64,000 nucleotides of DNA, from assembly GCF_023612095.1 (NCBI RefSeq), contig NZ_CP086235.1, positions 3,669,501-3,733,500 of the forward strand, in the 5' to 3' direction. The DNA comes from Cytobacillus firmus (GTDB lineage: Bacteria > Bacillota > Bacilli > Bacillales > Cytobacillaceae). Both the position numbers and the translations under genes were made by a program. Numbering within the stretch: the first letter of the stretch is position 1; every line of letters starts with the position of its first letter. The notes under the pieces were generated by a model, which saw only the letters and a list, made by a program, of their open reading frames with translations, was not told the DNA's origin and made no database searches. Positions 8,992 through 18,192 of this stretch are shown one piece after another.

Positions 8992-10053
8992 CTATAAAAG
9001 GTAAAATCCGATTCCCATGATTACATAAGCTGCCAGGAGAGTGGCTCCTTCAAACCAGTTGGTTTCCCCGTCATTGCCAATGACAATCATCAGCAGGACG
9101 GCCGTCACCATAGCAATTAACTCAGGCATTGTAAAGACAAGGGGCATTGCAGCCGGGAATATTAATGAAAGCAGTACAAGGACCGGTGCTACGAACATTG
9201 CAATCTGCAGCGTGGAACCAACAGCAATTTCAACAGCGATATCCATTTTATTTTTATAAGCCATAATGATGGCTGAAGCATGCTCTGCTGCATTTCCCAC
9301 GATTGCCACAATGACTACCCCAATAAACAGTTCTGTCCAGCCAAACGCTTCTCCAACTGTTTCAAAGGTGTGAACCAGATTCTCTGACACATAAGCAACG
9401 GCAATGGTCGAAATGGCAAGTACCGCAATGGCTTTTCCTTTGCTCCATTCCGGCGTTTCCTCCTCATGAGAGCTTCCGTCTTCCTCATTAGACTGATAGA
9501 CGCCCCGGTGAGTGACAAGCTTGAAGAATAAAGCCGCTAAATAAAGAGCTATTAAAATGACAGAGATGCCTATGCTGAATGTAATTGTTTCAGCTTCATC
9601 CATTGTCATTGAAAAAACTTCAGGAATCACAAAAGCCACAATGACGGCAAACACCAGCAGTCCTGAGTTATGACGTGCATCATAGACATTAAAGGACTGG
9701 GTCTTGTATTTAACTCCGCCAACAAAAAATGATAGTCCTGCAACTAACAGTAAATTCCCTAAAACGGATCCTGTCAGTGATGCAAGAACAACACTAATCA
9801 GGCCGGCCTTTAAAGCAAAAATGGATATAATCAGTTCAACTGCATTTCCAAAGGTGGCATTCAGTAATCCTCCAATTCTGGGACCCGCTACTACGGCAAG
9901 GCTTTCTGTCGCCCTTCCCATATAGCTGGCCAATGCGATAATCGTAATGCAGTATATCGCAAACAGCAATATATTGGACCAGTGCATCAATGTTCCGATG
10001 ACAGATAGCGGAACACCTGCAAACGCCAATACCATGAACACTTTATTTGTCAT
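8992..10053 (-). CDS. cax: Calcium/proton exchanger (CaxA/YfkE, ChaA-like)
   Basis: Integral membrane antiporter that exports Ca2+ in exchange for H+. The 353 residues form about 11 membrane segments in two homologous halves, each with the CaCA signature: GNAVELI (about 69-75) and GNAAEHASAI (about 250-259). A hydrophilic acidic loop (SNEEDGSSHEEE) separates the halves. The ribosome site AAAGGAG is 8 bases before the ATG. Same position as B. subtilis yfkE. Confidence 0.93.
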   Translation of the reverse strand: MTNKVFMVLAFAGVPLSVIGTLMHWSNILLFAIYCITIIALASYMGRATESLAVVAGPRIGGLLNATFGNAVELIISIFALKAGLISVVLASLTGSVLGNLLLVAGLSFFVGGVKYKTQSFNVYDARHNSGLLVFAVIVAFVIPEVFSMTMDEAETITFSIGISVILIALYLAALFFKLVTHRGVYQSNEEDGSSHEEETPEWSKGKAIAVLAISTIAVAYVSENLVHTFETVGEAFGWTELFIGVVIVAIVGNAAEHASAIIMAYKNKMDIAVEIAVGSTLQIAMFVAPVLVLLSLIFPAAMPLVFTMPELIAMVTAVLLMIVIGNDGETNWFEGATLLAAYVIMGIGFYLL

Positions 10054-10202
10054 ATCTTTAACTCCTTTCGTTTTATACTATTTTTTAGTATTGCCTGCAC
10101 ATTCCTGCCTATGTGATTATATGCAGAGAGTTTATGTAAAACGTACTTTCTCTTTAGCCATTTTTAGAATGAATCAAACTTGTCGCAAATGGCATATAAA
10201 AA

Positions 10203-10223
10203 GCTGCCGTCTATAACAGCAGC
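10203..10223 (-). terminator. Terminator of acyl-CoA dehydrogenase gene
   Basis: Minus-strand GCTGCTGT / ACGGCAGC stem (one G-U pair) followed by TTTTT. Confidence 0.75.
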
Positions 10224-10232
10224 CTTTCTTCG

Positions 10233-11389
10233 TTACTTTATTGCATTATTTGCTAATGCCTGAATTGTCATATCATCCATCGGCGGGTTATGAAGCCCGG
10301 CACGCACATCTCTGTAATAGCGCTGCAGCGGATTTTTTGCCGATAAACTGCGCGCACCTGCCACCCGCATGGCCAAATCGACTACTGTAATGGCTGCGTT
10401 CGTTACAGCCAGCTTGACCGCTCCCAATTCTGGCTGCATTCCGCTTCTCGTATCATCGTTTGCTTCATCCCATTTATTTGCAACTGAATAAAGGAAATGG
10501 CGCGCTCTCATGAGTTCAAATTCCATCTCGCCAATTTTTTGCTGAACATTGGGCAAATCAATAATCGCACCCTTTATACTGTTCGGGGAGTAATCCTTTG
10601 CAAACCTAATCGCATAATTCTGAGCAGCCTGTGCAATGCCCAAATAACAGGCAGGAATGTGGAGAAGCCAGCCGGCCGCGCCTTTTTTGCCGGGCTGAAA
10701 CAGCTCAACAAGCGCATCCTCCTTCACCCTTACATTTTTTAAAAGAAGATCATGGCTTCCTGTTCCTCTCATAGCAATGCTGTCCCATGTTTCCTCAATC
10801 TCCAGGCCAGCAGAGTTTCCCGGAATTAAAAAGTTCCCAACCTCTCCACTCTCTTCAATCGTGGCGCTCACATTAAAGTAATCCAGCACGGGAGCCATGG
10901 TTGTGAAGCTTTTCCGGCCATTAATGATCCAGGAATCCCCCTCTTTTCGTGCAGAGGTAACGGGCTTGCCTCCCCTTGTAGGGCTGCCCGTCTGCGGTTC
11001 TGTTGCACAGTTATTCATTAGGGCACCCTTTTTGACGTCTTCACACAGCTTCTTAAATATAGCTTCTTTCCAGTTGTTTTTCTCGCCAAGGCTTTTGATA
11101 ATCCCCATATGCCAGCCAATGGACAGGGCGGTGGATCCGTCACCTTCCGCTATCTTTTCCTGGAGCTGCAGAAATTCAGAAAGGGAGATTTCTTTCCCCC
11201 GTATCGTTTAGGGACGGTCAAGGAAGTATAGCCGGATTCTTTTAATTCTTTCATATTTTCAAACGGAAAAAGACCTTCTTCATCGTTTTTGGCTGCTCTT
11301 GATAAAAAATTTTTTGAGAGCTCTTCCATGAGCACGATTCTTTCTTCGGCGGTTTTTAAGTCCTGGAATTTCAATGTGGGGCACCTCAT
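10233..11389 (-). pseudogene. Acyl-CoA dehydrogenase family protein, frameshifted
   Basis: FAD-dependent acyl-CoA dehydrogenase type protein of about 385 residues split into two frames. The first 65 codons run from 11389; the rest continue in another frame from about 11195 through residues SIGWHMG... to 10233. Reading a sixth G into the minus-strand G5 run at 11196-11200 restores one continuous protein (..RYGGKEISLSEF..). A TTG at about 11374 behind AGGTG is an alternative start. The C-terminal AGARSLSAKNPLQRYYRDVRA segment is typical of the family. Probably a sequencing deletion, not a true decay; the substrate is unknown. Confidence 0.85.
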
Positions 11390-11475
11390 TTCTACTTGAA
11401 ATTCTTATTATTTGTATAGGAATTATTATACTATTATTATTCAGTCTTTCACAAAAGTACGCTCTGTATAAAAAA

Positions 11476-11502
11476 ACAGGAAAGAGGCATCCCCTTTCCT
11501 GT
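11476..11502 (-). terminator. Terminator of OsmC-family gene
   Basis: ACAGGAAAG / CTTTCCTGT 9-bp stem followed by T7 on the minus strand. Confidence 0.9.
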
Positions 11503-11509
11503 CTGCATG

Positions 11510-11893
11510 TTAAATAAGTTCAAATGTCTCTTCTATTTCAATGCTATCTTCCACTGAGCGCACCATTGAACAATTCTTTCTGGTCAATTCCAATGCCTTG
11601 TGGAGCTTCGCCTCATTTAAATCCGTTCCTTTAATAATGAAGTGGATTTGCACCTTTTCCACGCGGTCAGCCTTTTCAGGATTTCTTTCCACACTGGTTT
11701 TTATTTGGATATCCTCAAATTCCATGCGCATTTTTTTCATGATTTTTCTTAAGACACCGCCGCTGCACACAGCCAGCGAAGCGACAAGCAGCTGGTACGG
11801 CCTGAAGCCATACTCTTCATCTCCGGCCACCTCCAGACGCCCAAATGGCAAATCAGCATAAAAGCCTGCTTCTTCCTTCATTTTAAATTCCAT
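11510..11893 (-). CDS. OsmC family protein
   Basis: 127-residue OsmC/Ohr-fold protein with the two family cysteines at Cys43 (AVCSGG) and Cys108 (KNCSMV), the pair that reduces organic hydroperoxides in OsmC/Ohr proteins. The N-terminal part of the fold is short, closer to the YhfA-like subgroup, so a direct peroxidase role is a family inference. Monocistronic between the acyl-CoA dehydrogenase gene and the MFS gene. Confidence 0.88.
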   Translation of the reverse strand: MEFKMKEEAGFYADLPFGRLEVAGDEEYGFRPYQLLVASLAVCSGGVLRKIMKKMRMEFEDIQIKTSVERNPEKADRVEKVQIHFIIKGTDLNEAKLHKALELTRKNCSMVRSVEDSIEIEETFELI

Positions 11894-12041
11894 GGTATTC
11901 GCCCCTTTTTATCTTATTATTAGTAGAGATTACACTATTTTGCCTTTTATGACCATAAACTTACTCTTGCCAAGATTCCTTATTCCCGATACCATCATTT
12001 AGGAGACATTTATATTTCACGTCAGAAAAAGAGGTTTTTTT

Positions 12042-13220
12042 ATGAATAAAGAAACAATGCGCTTTTGGATTCTCATCAGCATTGTGGCCATTTCCGGCTT
12101 CAGTCAGGGAATGCTGCTGCCGTTAATTGCCATTATTTTCGAAAATGACGGCATTTCCTCGAGCTTAAATGGTCTAAATGCAACTGGTTTATATATTGGC
12201 ATCCTTCTCATTTCACCTTTTATGGAATATCCATTGCGAAAATACGGCTACAAGCCGGTCATTATCCTTGGAGGATTATTAGTTGTTGTATCTCTCATGC
12301 TTTTTCCGCTGTGGAAATCCTTTTGGTTCTGGTTTATCCTGCGGCTTCTTATCGGAATCGGCGACCATGCCCTGCATTTCGGAACGCAGACATGGATCAC
12401 ATCCTTTTCCCCGGAAAACAAACGCGGCCGGAATATCTCCCTGTACGGACTTTTCTTCGGAGTGGGATTTGCAGTGGGTCCATTAATGGCACCGCTTGTC
12501 AAAATCAATGAAACCATGCCGTTTATCATTTCTTCCATTCTATGTCTGATTGCCTGGCTGTTTTTATTCTCATTGAAAAATGATTTCCCTGAACAGTCCA
12601 TAGAAATTAATTCATTCCGGGAAACGATGAAGCGTTTTTCAAAAGCCACGAAATATGGCTGGGTTGCCTTCCTTCCGGCAATGGGTTACGGGTTCCTTGA
12701 AGCTTCATTGAATGGAAGCTTTCCCATCTATGGCCTGCGCATTGGGCTCGAAGTTTCAAGTGTTTCCCTGCTGCTGACTTCATTTGCGATCGGGGGCATC
12801 CTATTCCAGCTTCCGTTAGGCATCATGAGTGATAAATTCGGAAGGCGCCATGTGTTAATGAGTGTTCTTTTTATCGGGTTTATCAGCTTTGTCGCTGCAA
12901 GCCTGCTGGAGGAAATCGTGCTTGCACTGACCATCTGCCTATTCATTGCAGGCATGGCCGTCGGATCAACCTTCTCACTTGGCATCACCTATATGGCAGA
13001 CTTAATGCCAAAGAACCTGCTGCCGACAGGCAACCTGCTTTGCGGGGTAGCCTTCAGCATCGGAAGCCTGATTGGCCCCTACTTCGGCGGCCTTTTCATT
13101 GAATTATTCAAGACCATCAGCTTTTTCAACATTATCAGTGTGATGCTGCTGATAATCTTTGGTGCCGTCACCTTATTTGGGCACAAAGGGCAGGTATTGG
13201 AGAAAAGCCAGTCATTTTAA
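12042..13220 (+). CDS. yfkF: MFS transporter (YfkF-like)
   Basis: 392-residue major facilitator permease with about 12 membrane segments, a central hydrophilic loop near residues 185-205, and the MFS loop motif in the second half (SDKFGRRHV). It occupies the yfkF position of the B. subtilis yfk region. Export of drugs or metabolites is likely from the family; no substrate can be inferred. Confidence 0.85.
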   Translation: MNKETMRFWILISIVAISGFSQGMLLPLIAIIFENDGISSSLNGLNATGLYIGILLISPFMEYPLRKYGYKPVIILGGLLVVVSLMLFPLWKSFWFWFILRLLIGIGDHALHFGTQTWITSFSPENKRGRNISLYGLFFGVGFAVGPLMAPLVKINETMPFIISSILCLIAWLFLFSLKNDFPEQSIEINSFRETMKRFSKATKYGWVAFLPAMGYGFLEASLNGSFPIYGLRIGLEVSSVSLLLTSFAIGGILFQLPLGIMSDKFGRRHVLMSVLFIGFISFVAASLLEEIVLALTICLFIAGMAVGSTFSLGITYMADLMPKNLLPTGNLLCGVAFSIGSLIGPYFGGLFIELFKTISFFNIISVMLLIIFGAVTLFGHKGQVLEKSQSF

Positions 13221-13294
13221 TTTCACGTAACTGTTTAGCTTTTCTTTTCATAGGTTATATAGTAATATAAGTGTAATAGATTACCATAACTGCA

Positions 13295-13311
13295 TAATGC
13301 AAGCTGCATTA
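13295..13311. repeat. Inverted repeat upstream of zosA-like gene
   Basis: TAATGCA-AGC-TGCATTA, perfect 7-bp arms with a 3-base spacer, 120 bases upstream of the P-type ATPase gene. It could be an operator or part of a leader hairpin. No PerR box (the known regulator of B. subtilis zosA) was found. Confidence 0.35.
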
Positions 13312-13322
13312 CTGATCTTAAC

Positions 13323-13345
13323 GCTGTCACCTATCTGGTGGCAGC
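13323..13345 (+). terminator. Terminator downstream of the MFS gene
   Basis: GCTGTCACC / GGTGGCAGC stem with one G-U pair, followed by TTTCGTTGTTTTTT. Confidence 0.7.
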
Positions 13346-13433
13346 TTTCGTTGTTTTTTAGGGGTATTGAATGTGATTATTCTTCTCAATAAGACAAATG
13401 AAAAACATAAAAACCATTTTAGGAGGACAAACG

Positions 13434-15356
13434 ATGAGTATGGAGGCAAAGGCTCTGCTTAAAAGCAGCAATCGATCTGAAGAAAGTCTTTTAGAAAAAA
13501 TCAAACCCCATGCTGAATTAATTGCCGCACTTCTGAGCGGTGTATTGATTCTGACAGGCTGGCTGTTAGACCGGAGTGGAATGGAATCACCATCGATTGC
13601 CGCTTACCTGCTGGCTTTCGTAATCGGCGGTTTTGCGAAAGCGAAAGAAGGCATCGAAGAAACCATTGAGAATAAAGAATTGAATGTGGAAATGCTGATG
13701 ATCTTCGCTGCAATCGGCTCAGCCATTATCGGCTATTGGACAGAAGGAGCCATCCTGATATTTATTTTCGCAGTCAGCGGTGCTTTGGAAACCTACACCA
13801 TGAACAAAAGCCATAAGGAAATCTCTTCCCTTATGGAGCTGCAGCCTGAAGAAGCTCTGAGGATCATAGACGGTTCCGAGGAGCGTGTCCATGTTTCCGA
13901 GCTGAGTATCGGTGATTTTATCCTTGTAAAGCCGGGTGAGCGGGTTCCCTCTGATGGAACCATCGTAAAAGGCCATTCATCACTGGACGAAGCCGCCATT
14001 ACGGGTGAGTCACTTCCTGTTTCCAAAGGGGCGGATGACCAGGTATTTGCCGGTACTGTGAATTTGAACGGATCGATTACAGTTGAAATCACAAAACCAA
14101 CTAATGAAACTCTTTTTCAAAAAATTATCGAGCTTGTGCAATCAGCTCAAAGCGAGAAATCCCCTTCACAGCTTTTCATTGAAAAGTTTGAAGGCACCTA
14201 TGTCAAAATTGTTTTGGCTGTTGTTGTTCTGATGATGTTTGCTCCACACTTCCTTTTAGGATGGAGCTGGACTGAAACTTTTTACCGGGCCATGATCCTT
14301 CTTGTTGTCGCATCACCCTGTGCCCTGGTCGCATCCATTATGCCTGCGACTTTATCAGCCATTTCGAATGGAGCGAGACACGGCATCCTTTTTAAAGGCG
14401 GTGTGCACCTCGAAAACCTGAGCCATCTGAAGGCGATTGCCTTTGACAAAACCGGCACACTGACAAAAGGAAAACCGGAAGTAACCGATGTAGTAGTCAG
14501 TGATGGGCTTTCCAGGGAAGAACTGCTTCTAAAGGTCGCATCCATTGAAAGTCATTCAAACCACCCGCTGGCTAATGCCATTGTCAAATATGCCAAGAGC
14601 ACACTTAATGAGTCCCTTATCCACCCGGAGAGCATTGAAGATGTTACCGGATTTGGGGTCAAAGCGAAGGTTGACCATGATGAATGGAAAATCGGCAAAG
14701 CCTCTTTTGTCGGTAAAACTGAGGCCACGGCATTTGCAGACGGAGCTGCCGACCGTATGGCAAGCGAAGGAAAGACGGTTGTATTTGTCCAGAAAAACGA
14801 TGAAATCATTGGCCTCCTCTCCCTGAAGGATGTTGTCCGGGAAGAAACCAAACAGGCCATTGACCTTTTAAAGAAACAGGGAATCTACACGGTCATGCTG
14901 ACAGGTGACAGCCAGACAACCGCAGCAGCCATTGCGGGCGAAAGCCATGTCAACGAGCATATTGCCGAATGCCTGCCTGAAAACAAAGTGGAGCATTTGA
15001 AAAAGCTGAAGGAAACATACAGCAATGTCGCCATGGTTGGTGACGGAATTAACGATGCCCCTGCCCTGGCCACTGCCAATGTCGGAATCGCCATGGGCGA
15101 AGGAACAGATGTAGCGCTTGAAACGGCTGATGTGGTTTTAATGAAAAATGACCTTCCGAAAATTGCGGAGGCCATCGAACTTTCAAGGCGCATGAATAAG
15201 ATTATCAAGCAGAATGTCATCTTTTCGATCACGGTGATCATGTTTCTAATTGGATCCAACTTCCTGCAGCTGCTTGACCTTCCATATGGCGTAATCGGCC
15301 ATGAGGGATCAACCATTTTGGTTATTTTAAACAGCTTGAGGTTATTGAGATCATAA
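13434..15356 (+). CDS. zosA: Heavy-metal P1B-type ATPase, ZosA-like
   Basis: Metal-pumping ATPase in the cytoplasmic membrane. The 640 residues contain the TGES actuator loop, the metal-site motif SPC (294-296), the phosphorylated Asp338 in DKTGTLT, the HP pair at 377-378 and GDGINDAP. No N-terminal CxxC metal-binding domain is present, and the last membrane helix carries the HEGST motif; both fit the zinc pump ZosA (YkvW) better than CadA or CopA. The start at 13434 has GGAGG seven bases upstream; an in-frame ATG at 13398 would add 12 residues without a ribosome site. Confidence 0.88.
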   Translation: MSMEAKALLKSSNRSEESLLEKIKPHAELIAALLSGVLILTGWLLDRSGMESPSIAAYLLAFVIGGFAKAKEGIEETIENKELNVEMLMIFAAIGSAIIGYWTEGAILIFIFAVSGALETYTMNKSHKEISSLMELQPEEALRIIDGSEERVHVSELSIGDFILVKPGERVPSDGTIVKGHSSLDEAAITGESLPVSKGADDQVFAGTVNLNGSITVEITKPTNETLFQKIIELVQSAQSEKSPSQLFIEKFEGTYVKIVLAVVVLMMFAPHFLLGWSWTETFYRAMILLVVASPCALVASIMPATLSAISNGARHGILFKGGVHLENLSHLKAIAFDKTGTLTKGKPEVTDVVVSDGLSREELLLKVASIESHSNHPLANAIVKYAKSTLNESLIHPESIEDVTGFGVKAKVDHDEWKIGKASFVGKTEATAFADGAADRMASEGKTVVFVQKNDEIIGLLSLKDVVREETKQAIDLLKKQGIYTVMLTGDSQTTAAAIAGESHVNEHIAECLPENKVEHLKKLKETYSNVAMVGDGINDAPALATANVGIAMGEGTDVALETADVVLMKNDLPKIAEAIELSRRMNKIIKQNVIFSITVIMFLIGSNFLQLLDLPYGVIGHEGSTILVILNSLRLLRS

Positions 15357-15359
15357 GGA

Positions 15360-15387
15360 AAGCCTGGGAATTCAGATTCCCAGGCTT
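15360..15387 (+). terminator. Terminator of the P-type ATPase gene
   Basis: Perfect 12-bp stem AAGCCTGGGAAT / ATTCCCAGGCTT, TCAG loop, T6 tail. Confidence 0.93.
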
Positions 15388-15395
15388 TTTTATGT

Positions 15396-15500
15396 CTAGT
15401 GGTAGCCGTTCTGCCCGTTAGCAGAACCGGATGTTTTTTGTTTTGGTTTGTTTTTGCCTTTTTGCTTAGTGCCGCCGTCTTTTTTCGTGTGCTTTGTCAT
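15396..15500 (-). CDS. Small basic protein, 34 residues (spore-protein-like)
   Basis: ATG at 15500 with an excellent GGAGGGG site 6 bases upstream; stop TAG at 15396-15398. The product (starts MTKHTKKDGG, ends NGQNGYH) is rich in Lys, Gly, Gln and Asn with no hydrophobic core, like the minor small acid-soluble spore proteins of Bacillus, but I cannot place it in a named Ssp family. The ribosome site is the main evidence that it is a real gene. Confidence 0.6.
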   Translation of the reverse strand: MTKHTKKDGGTKQKGKNKPKQKTSGSANGQNGYH

Positions 15501-15578
15501 ATCGGTCCCCTCCAATGTATTCATTTTCCCCATTACTAGTGTGTAACGGAGAGGGACTTTTTAAGAAGGAAACTTTTA

Positions 15579-16403
15579 TCAGCAATCCTCTTTATTGATC
15601 TTCGAACTGATGGCATTGATTTCCCCGCCCAAAATGATGATAATACCGGATATGTAAAACCAGATCATAAGAACGATAATAGCCCCAATGCTTCCATAGG
15701 TCGCGGAGAAATTGCCGAAGCTGCTGACATAGTATGAAAAAGCAAGCGAGGACAGCACCCAGCCGACTGTAGCGAAAATGGCTCCAGGCACAGCGCTTAT
15801 ACAGGTTAATTTTTTATTGGGAGCTATCCAGTATAACCCTGTAAACACCACAAAAAGGATAAATGGACTCACTAGCCAGCGAATCATATTCCATATCGCC
15901 AGAAATTGGCCTGACAAACCAAATTCCGAAGAGATAAATAAGCCAATCTGTCTTCCGAAAACAGGAAGAAGCAGGGCCAGTACAAACACAAAAATCATCG
16001 CAAACGTAAGCAGGATCGCCATCCCGCGAGCTATGATAAAATGACGGGTTTCCTTTACGTCATATGCCTTATTGAAAGCCTTCACAACGGCATTGATTCC
16101 ATTTGAAGCCGACCAGAGCGTCGCGATGATCCCGAAGGAAAGCAGCTTTCCATTTCGCTGCGTAATTTCATAGATATTGGTTTCAATGAGTTTCATGGTC
16201 TCTCCAGGTGCAAAATCACGGACAACATTTAAGATATCCTGCTGTGTGATCGGCAAATAGGGAACGAGCGTGACCAGGAAAATCAGCAGAGGAAAAGAGA
16301 GAGAAGAAAGAAATACGCCAATTGGGCAGCAAGTCCAAAAACATCATCTTCTTCCACTCTTCTCCATAAGTTTGGAATCAGAGCCGAAAAAGTTCGTCCC
16401 ATT
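15579..16403 (-). pseudogene. yfkH: YihY/BrkB family membrane protein (YfkH-like), frameshifted
   Basis: Integral membrane protein of about 274 residues, six membrane segments, YihY/UPF0761 family. The ATG at 16403 follows GAGGTG; the frame reads MGRTFSALIP.. to ..LAYFFLLSLF and then breaks at a minus-strand T4 run (16293-16296). Adding one T restores ..SLFPLLIFLVTLVPYLPITQQD.. and joins the intact rest. Both halves are well conserved, so a sequencing deletion is likely. It lies 18 bases downstream of the second YtxH gene and is probably co-transcribed with it; B. subtilis yfkH is the positional counterpart. Confidence 0.85.
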
Positions 16404-16421
16404 CCAACACCTCACTTGTTA

Positions 16422-16802
16422 TTAATGCGGAATCTGAACTGAATCGCCAGCAGGTTTTTCCGGCAGTTCGCCTGATCCCTTGGGCTTAATATCTGAAAAG
16501 GCCTGCTTTGTATTCTGTACAATCTGTGTTACTTCCGGTGCCATTTCCCTTATTTCTTCCACAGTGCCAGTAATAAAAGCGACGTCTTCACTAACCTGGT
16601 CAATAGCGGTTTTAACCTTATTGGAAACATCCTTCACCTGATTCACCGCTTCACTTGGGTGTTTTAAGTAGTAGCCGACATTGCTGGACGTTTTCCGGCA
16701 GTTGTCAACAACGGTTTCCCTTGTGGATTTGTCAAGAAGGCTTAGCGCACCGCCTGCAAGTGCTCCATATAGTACACCTTTCCAAAACAATGATTTCCCC
16801 AT
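16422..16802 (-). CDS. YtxH domain-containing protein
   Basis: 126 residues: a glycine-rich membrane segment (about 8-22, GVLYGALAGGALSLL) followed by a helical, charged tail, the YtxH pattern also seen at 5805. AAAGGAG precedes the ATG. A SigB-like promoter lies about 50 bases upstream. Likely first gene of a two-gene unit with yfkH. Confidence 0.82.
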   Translation of the reverse strand: MGKSLFWKGVLYGALAGGALSLLDKSTRETVVDNCRKTSSNVGYYLKHPSEAVNQVKDVSNKVKTAIDQVSEDVAFITGTVEEIREMAPEVTQIVQNTKQAFSDIKPKGSGELPEKPAGDSVQIPH

Positions 16803-16850
16803 ATTTTATTCTCCTTTAGTAAAATTATTATATGAAAATTTTATTCAATT

Positions 16851-16876
16851 TTTCCCTTTTTTTCGTTTAACGAAAC
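16851..16876 (-). promoter_or_regulatory. Possible SigB-type promoter of the second YtxH gene
   Basis: GTTTCG, 14-base spacer, GGGAAA on the minus strand; 4 of 6 matches in each box. Confidence 0.4.
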
Positions 16877-17041
16877 CTGTCCTGTATTATCTTATGTAAT
16901 TTGTACAAACTTCTCCTTTATTTTCTACTAATTTCCATGGTACATGCAAGCCTAATTTAAGTTGACAATTTGCTGATATCGTGGAAAGATGATAAGAAAA
17001 GTGTGTTCGTCCTAATACATAGCTATGAGAGGGTGTCTGTA

Positions 17042-17272
17042 ATGAATAATTTATCGGAGAAGTCGGTTGAGAATGTGGAGTTTATGATTGAGGCTATTAA
17101 GGAGAAGCTGAAGGTTTTGAATTTAGGTGCTATTAAGCCTTCGCATTTTGATGAGGAAATGTATGAGGAATTGAAGGATATTTATGATCTTGTTATGAAA
17201 AAGGATTCGTTTAGTCCGAATGAGATGCAGGCTTTGGTTGAGGAGCTTGGGAATTTGAGGAAGAATAAATAA
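17042..17272 (+). CDS. yfkK: DUF1128 family protein (YfkK)
   Basis: 76-residue charged helical protein of the DUF1128 family, same length and position as B. subtilis YfkK (UPF0435). No function known. The start at 17042 is preceded by GAGAGGGTG; earlier in-frame starts would add residues not seen in the family. Its wobble positions are unusually AT-rich compared with neighbours (many TTT, TTG, AAT codons). Confidence 0.88.
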   Translation: MNNLSEKSVENVEFMIEAIKEKLKVLNLGAIKPSHFDEEMYEELKDIYDLVMKKDSFSPNEMQALVEELGNLRKNK

Positions 17273-17280
17273 TTTGGGAG

Positions 17281-17304
17281 CAGCCTTTTTAGGGCTGTTT
17301 TTTT
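17281..17304 (+). terminator. Terminator of yfkK
   Basis: CAGCC / GGCTG stem with a T-rich loop and T8 tail. Confidence 0.75.
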
Positions 17305-17353
17305 GATTGGGCTTGGGTATCCTTATAAACTTAATATGCAGCTGTTGATTTGG

Positions 17354-17484
17354 GTGCTGATCTCCGCTTCAGGGTCTCGCTTTCCGCGGGCGGCCCGGGA
17401 GCCTCCTCGACGCTTTGCGTCTGCGGGGTCTCCCGTTTCCCGCTGCTCCCGCAGGAGTCGAGCCCCTTCCGCTCCAATCAGCAC
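17354..17484. repeat. GC-rich intergenic repeat element (Bacillaceae type)
   Basis: 131-bp block much richer in GC than its surroundings, bounded by inverted GTGCTGAT / ATCAGCAC ends. It contains segments familiar from a dispersed Bacillaceae repeat (CTCCGCTTCAGG, CTCGCTTTCCGCGGG, GGAGCCTCCTCG, GCTCCCGCAGGAGTCGAG, CCGCTCCAAT) and an internal GACGC-TTT-GCGTC hairpin. It has no coding capacity. The 17303-17600 gap holds only this and the yfkM terminator. Identification as a repeat is from memory; copy number cannot be checked here. Confidence 0.7.
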
Positions 17485-17564
17485 GTATTAAAAAGGAATT
17501 TTTAGAAAATCAAAGCTCGGATATGGTTAATCCCCGAAGAACTTCGTTAATTAAACATAATAAA

Positions 17565-17588
17565 CCCCCTGCCAAATCAGGCAGAGGG
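17565..17588 (-). terminator. Terminator of yfkM
   Basis: CCCTCTGCC / GGCAGGGGG stem on minus (one G-U), followed by TTTATTAT. Confidence 0.75.
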
Positions 17589-17600
17589 CTGTCCATTTCA

Positions 17601-18116
17601 TTATCCTAACAATTTAAGCGATTCACGTGTGAATGCCGGGATGTCTTCTGGCTGGCGGCTTGTGACGAGCTGGTTTTGGCAGACTACGACTTCTGAGTCC
17701 TGGAATTTGGCTCCTGCGTATTCCATATCAACCTTGATAGATTTGTAGCCGGTTGCGTCGCGGCCTTCTAGAGTTTTGGCTGTCAGCAGCAGCTGGGGTC
17801 CGTGGCAGATCGCGAAGACTGGTTTCTTTTCGTCCATGAATGATTTGGCAAATTGGACGAATCGGTCATCGGCACGAAGCTGATCCGGTGAGAATCCGCC
17901 TGGCAGGAATAGCGCATCAAAGTCCTGCGGATTTACGTTATCAATGCTCTGATCTATTTGAACAGTGGCTTCACCCTGTTTGCCTTTAACGGATTTACCT
18001 TGTTCTTTTTCGATTGTTACCACTTCATGTCCCGCTTCTTTGAAGCCTTTAGCAGGTTCCGTGTATTCACTATCTTCGAACATCTCGGTAATTAAGCATG
18101 CGATTTTTTTACTCAT
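17601..18116 (-). CDS. yfkM: DJ-1/PfpI family general stress protein YfkM
   Basis: 171-residue class I glutamine-amidotransferase-fold protein of the PfpI/DJ-1 group (general stress protein 18 in B. subtilis). The nucleophile elbow AICHGPQ puts Cys104-His105 at the active site, with an upstream acidic residue near Glu12-Glu15. Members have been assigned protease or deglycase activity; which applies here is not known. A strong SigB promoter precedes it, matching the known SigB dependence of yfkM. Confidence 0.93.
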   Translation of the reverse strand: MSKKIACLITEMFEDSEYTEPAKGFKEAGHEVVTIEKEQGKSVKGKQGEATVQIDQSIDNVNPQDFDALFLPGGFSPDQLRADDRFVQFAKSFMDEKKPVFAICHGPQLLLTAKTLEGRDATGYKSIKVDMEYAGAKFQDSEVVVCQNQLVTSRQPEDIPAFTRESLKLLG

Positions 18117-18154
18117 CTATACCATCTCCTTTTAAAAATCTTCACATAAGGAGA

Positions 18155-18179
18155 ATTCCCTGAATGGACAATCTTAAAC
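18155..18179 (-). promoter_or_regulatory. SigB promoter of yfkM
   Basis: GTTTAA, 13-base spacer, GGGAAT on minus, about 40 bases before the yfkM start; same architecture as the one at 6487-6511. Confidence 0.8.
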
Positions 18180-18192
18180 GTAAAAAAGCATG

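Noticed and set aside
13221..13433. PerR-controlled promoter of zosA
   Set aside because: No TTATAATNATTATAA-like PerR box could be found upstream of the gene.
13434..15356. CopA or CadA annotation for the P-type ATPase
   Set aside because: No N-terminal CxxC domain and an SPC plus HEGST pattern fit ZosA-type zinc pumps better.
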